A DNA stretch of 8,396 nucleotides from Silvimonas sp. JCM 19000. Lineage in GTDB: Bacteria; Pseudomonadota; Gammaproteobacteria; Burkholderiales; Chitinibacteraceae. The translations under genes and the position numbers were made by a program. Position 1 is the first letter of the stretch. Every line of letters begins with the position of its first letter. The notes beneath the pieces were generated by a model, which was not told where the DNA came from, searched no databases, and worked only from the letters and a program-made list of their open reading frames with translations. The stretch is from the NCBI GenBank assembly GCA_001313065.1, contig BBFD01000181.1, positions 1-8,396 of the forward strand, in the 5' to 3' direction. Below, one piece after another: positions 7,363-8,396 of this stretch.

Positions 7363-7405
7363 ATCAAACTAGCGTTGCATTCGCCTGGCGTAAGGGCCGT
7401 TTGAT
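7363..7405. promoter_or_regulatory. Spaced inverted repeat between the SnoaL-like and LysR genes
   Basis: ATCAAAC (7363-7369) and GTTTGAT (7399-7405) are exact inverted copies 29 bases apart within the 204-base divergent gap. A TTGATA at 7401-7406 with TATGTA 17 bases later gives a weak promoter candidate toward the LysR gene. A paired operator for the divergent LysR protein is possible but unproven. I see nothing else in this gap. Confidence 0.3.
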
Positions 7406-7483
7406 AGAATCACTTTCCATACCTATGTATGACGCCGCCGTCGTACTTGCGCCCAGATCGGGGCTACTTTTCGGGATTGCTGC

Positions 7484-8396
7484 TTGGACTATTTTCTTGC
7501 CCTGCGTGCCTTTGTCCGCATCGCTGAAGCCGGCTCGCTGGCCAAAGCGGCTGATTCGATGAACCTGCCGCGCTCGTCGGTGAGCAAGTTGTTGCAGGAT
7601 CTGGAAAGCCATCTTGGCACCCGCCTGGTCGAGCGCACCACGCGCGCACTCACCATCACCGACCACGGTGCGGCCTATCACGAACGCGCCGTGCGGGTGC
7701 TGGCTGAAGTTGAAGATATGGAAAACGCCGTGGTGCAAGAACGTGGTTCGCCGCGCGGCCGTCTGCGGGTGGATGCCGGTTCCAGCCTGGCCAATCGTGT
7801 GCTGGTGCCGGCGCTGGCGGATTTTCATGCGCGCTATCCCGATATCGAATTGCAACTGGGGATCAGCGACCGCTACGTTGACCTGATCGGCGAAGGGGTC
7901 GATTGCGTGATACGCACCGGCGTGCTGGCCGACAGCGCGCTGGTGGCGCGCAAATTATGCGAACTGGACTGGGTGACCTGCGCCACGCCGGATTATCTGG
8001 CCCGGCACGCGGCGCCCGCAGTGCCCGCTGATCTGCACGCCGACGTAGCCTCCCCGCATAGCGTGGTGGGTTATTTCTCTGCCGCCAGCGGTCGCATCGT
8101 GCCGCTGCGCTATCAGCACGCTGGGCAAGACCTTGAAATCAGCCGCGTCCGGCTGTATCGGTCAACGAAAGCACGGCGCATCTGGGGGCTTTGTTATCGG
8201 GCGTGGGCATCGGGCAGACCTACGGTTTTATGGCGCGGCCGCACTTTGCTACGGGCCAGCTGCTTGAGGTATTGGCCGATTGCAAACCACCCAACCACGT
8301 GCTGCATCTGGTGTATCCGGCCAATCGCTTTGCCAGCCAGAAGCTGCGCGCGTTCTCCGAATGGGCCGTCGCCCTGTTCGCGCAATACGACCAACG
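7484..8396 (+). CDS. LysR-family transcriptional regulator (3' partial, one apparent frameshift)
   Basis: DNA-binding regulator of the LysR family, about 304 residues visible, so close to complete at the right edge. The N-terminal winged helix-turn-helix reads DYFLALRAFVRIAEAGSLAK, then ADSMNLPRSSVSKLLQDLES, then LGTRLVERTTRALTITDHG. The effector domain includes LRVDAGSSLANRVLVPALAD and VDLIGEGVDCVIRTGVLADS. The frame is lost near 8149, where one base is missing: EISRV should continue PAVSVNESTAHLGALLSGVG, then IGQTYGFMARPHFATGQLLE, the usual LysR C-terminal part. No ATG is in frame before the conserved start. TTG 7484 gives the family-standard beginning (xDYFLALRAFVR), with a weak GGGA upstream, and an in-frame stop lies at 7430. 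It is divergent from the SnoaL-like gene, its likely but unproven target. Confidence 0.9.
   Translation, partial: MDYFLALRAFVRIAEAGSLAKAADSMNLPRSSVSKLLQDLESHLGTRLVERTTRALTITDHGAAYHERAVRVLAEVEDMENAVVQERGSPRGRLRVDAGSSLANRVLVPALADFHARYPDIELQLGISDRYVDLIGEGVDCVIRTGVLADSALVARKLCELDWVTCATPDYLARHAAPAVPADLHADVASPHSVVGYFSAASGRIVPLRYQHAGQDLEISRVRLYRSTKARRIWGLCYRAWASGRPTVLWRGRTLLRASCLRYWPIANHPTTCCIWCIRPIALPARSCARSPNGPSPCSRNTTN

Noticed and set aside
7024..7404. Plus-strand frame opposite the SnoaL-like gene
   Set aside because: A Cys/Arg-rich shadow frame with no start signal, lying over a recognisable protein on the minus strand.
1..8396. Genuine pseudogene island
   Set aside because: No in-frame stops, large deletions, insertion sequences or decayed motifs accompany the indels, and codon style is intact after each one.
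1..8396. CRISPR array, tRNA, rRNA, insertion sequence or prophage element
   Set aside because: No regularly spaced repeats, cloverleaf, transposase motif, terminal repeats or phage-like genes were seen on either strand.

Overview
The window is a stretch of ordinary bacterial chromosome, moderately GC-rich (it looks near 60%, not counted), with short intergenic gaps and Gram-negative gene types (outer-membrane TonB receptor, LysR regulators, EAL phosphodiesterase). The style fits a betaproteobacterium, perhaps Neisseriales. That placement is an inference from gene content and composition, with low confidence.

Layout. 2-839 (+) and 854-1708 (+) are the two inner-membrane permeases of a CUT1-type (MalF/MalG-like) sugar ABC importer. 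The first lacks its start at the left edge. 1747-2667 (-) is an intact LysR regulator, convergent with the permeases and divergent from a short-chain dehydrogenase at 2784-3534 (+). The gap between regulator and dehydrogenase holds a good LysR-type box. 3713-5920 (+) is a TonB-dependent siderophore-type receptor with a signal peptide, closed by a strong intrinsic terminator at 5951-5976. Two genes then run on the minus strand: a SnoaL/NTF2-like protein (7279-6859) and, downstream of it, a stand-alone EAL cyclic-di-GMP phosphodiesterase (6786-5995). A second LysR regulator (7484 to the right edge, +) is divergent from the SnoaL-like gene.

How the genes work together. The permeases form one transporter, whose binding protein and ATPase lie outside the window. 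Each LysR gene is paired with a divergent small metabolic gene, the usual arrangement for local control. The receptor and the EAL protein look like independent units.

The dominant anomaly is that seven of the eight genes are broken by single-base indels. I place about thirteen of them, at 110, 214-220, 1082-1088, 1341-1347, 2897, 3383, 3967, 3990, 4400, 6318-6325, 6433, 7162-7167 and 8149. All lie in homopolymers or restore a base doublet, and on both sides of each one the protein family continues without decay. This reads much more like uncorrected sequencing or assembly error than biology. I annotate the genes as single corrected units and flag each break. I found no convincing novel system, RNA gene, CRISPR array or mobile element.
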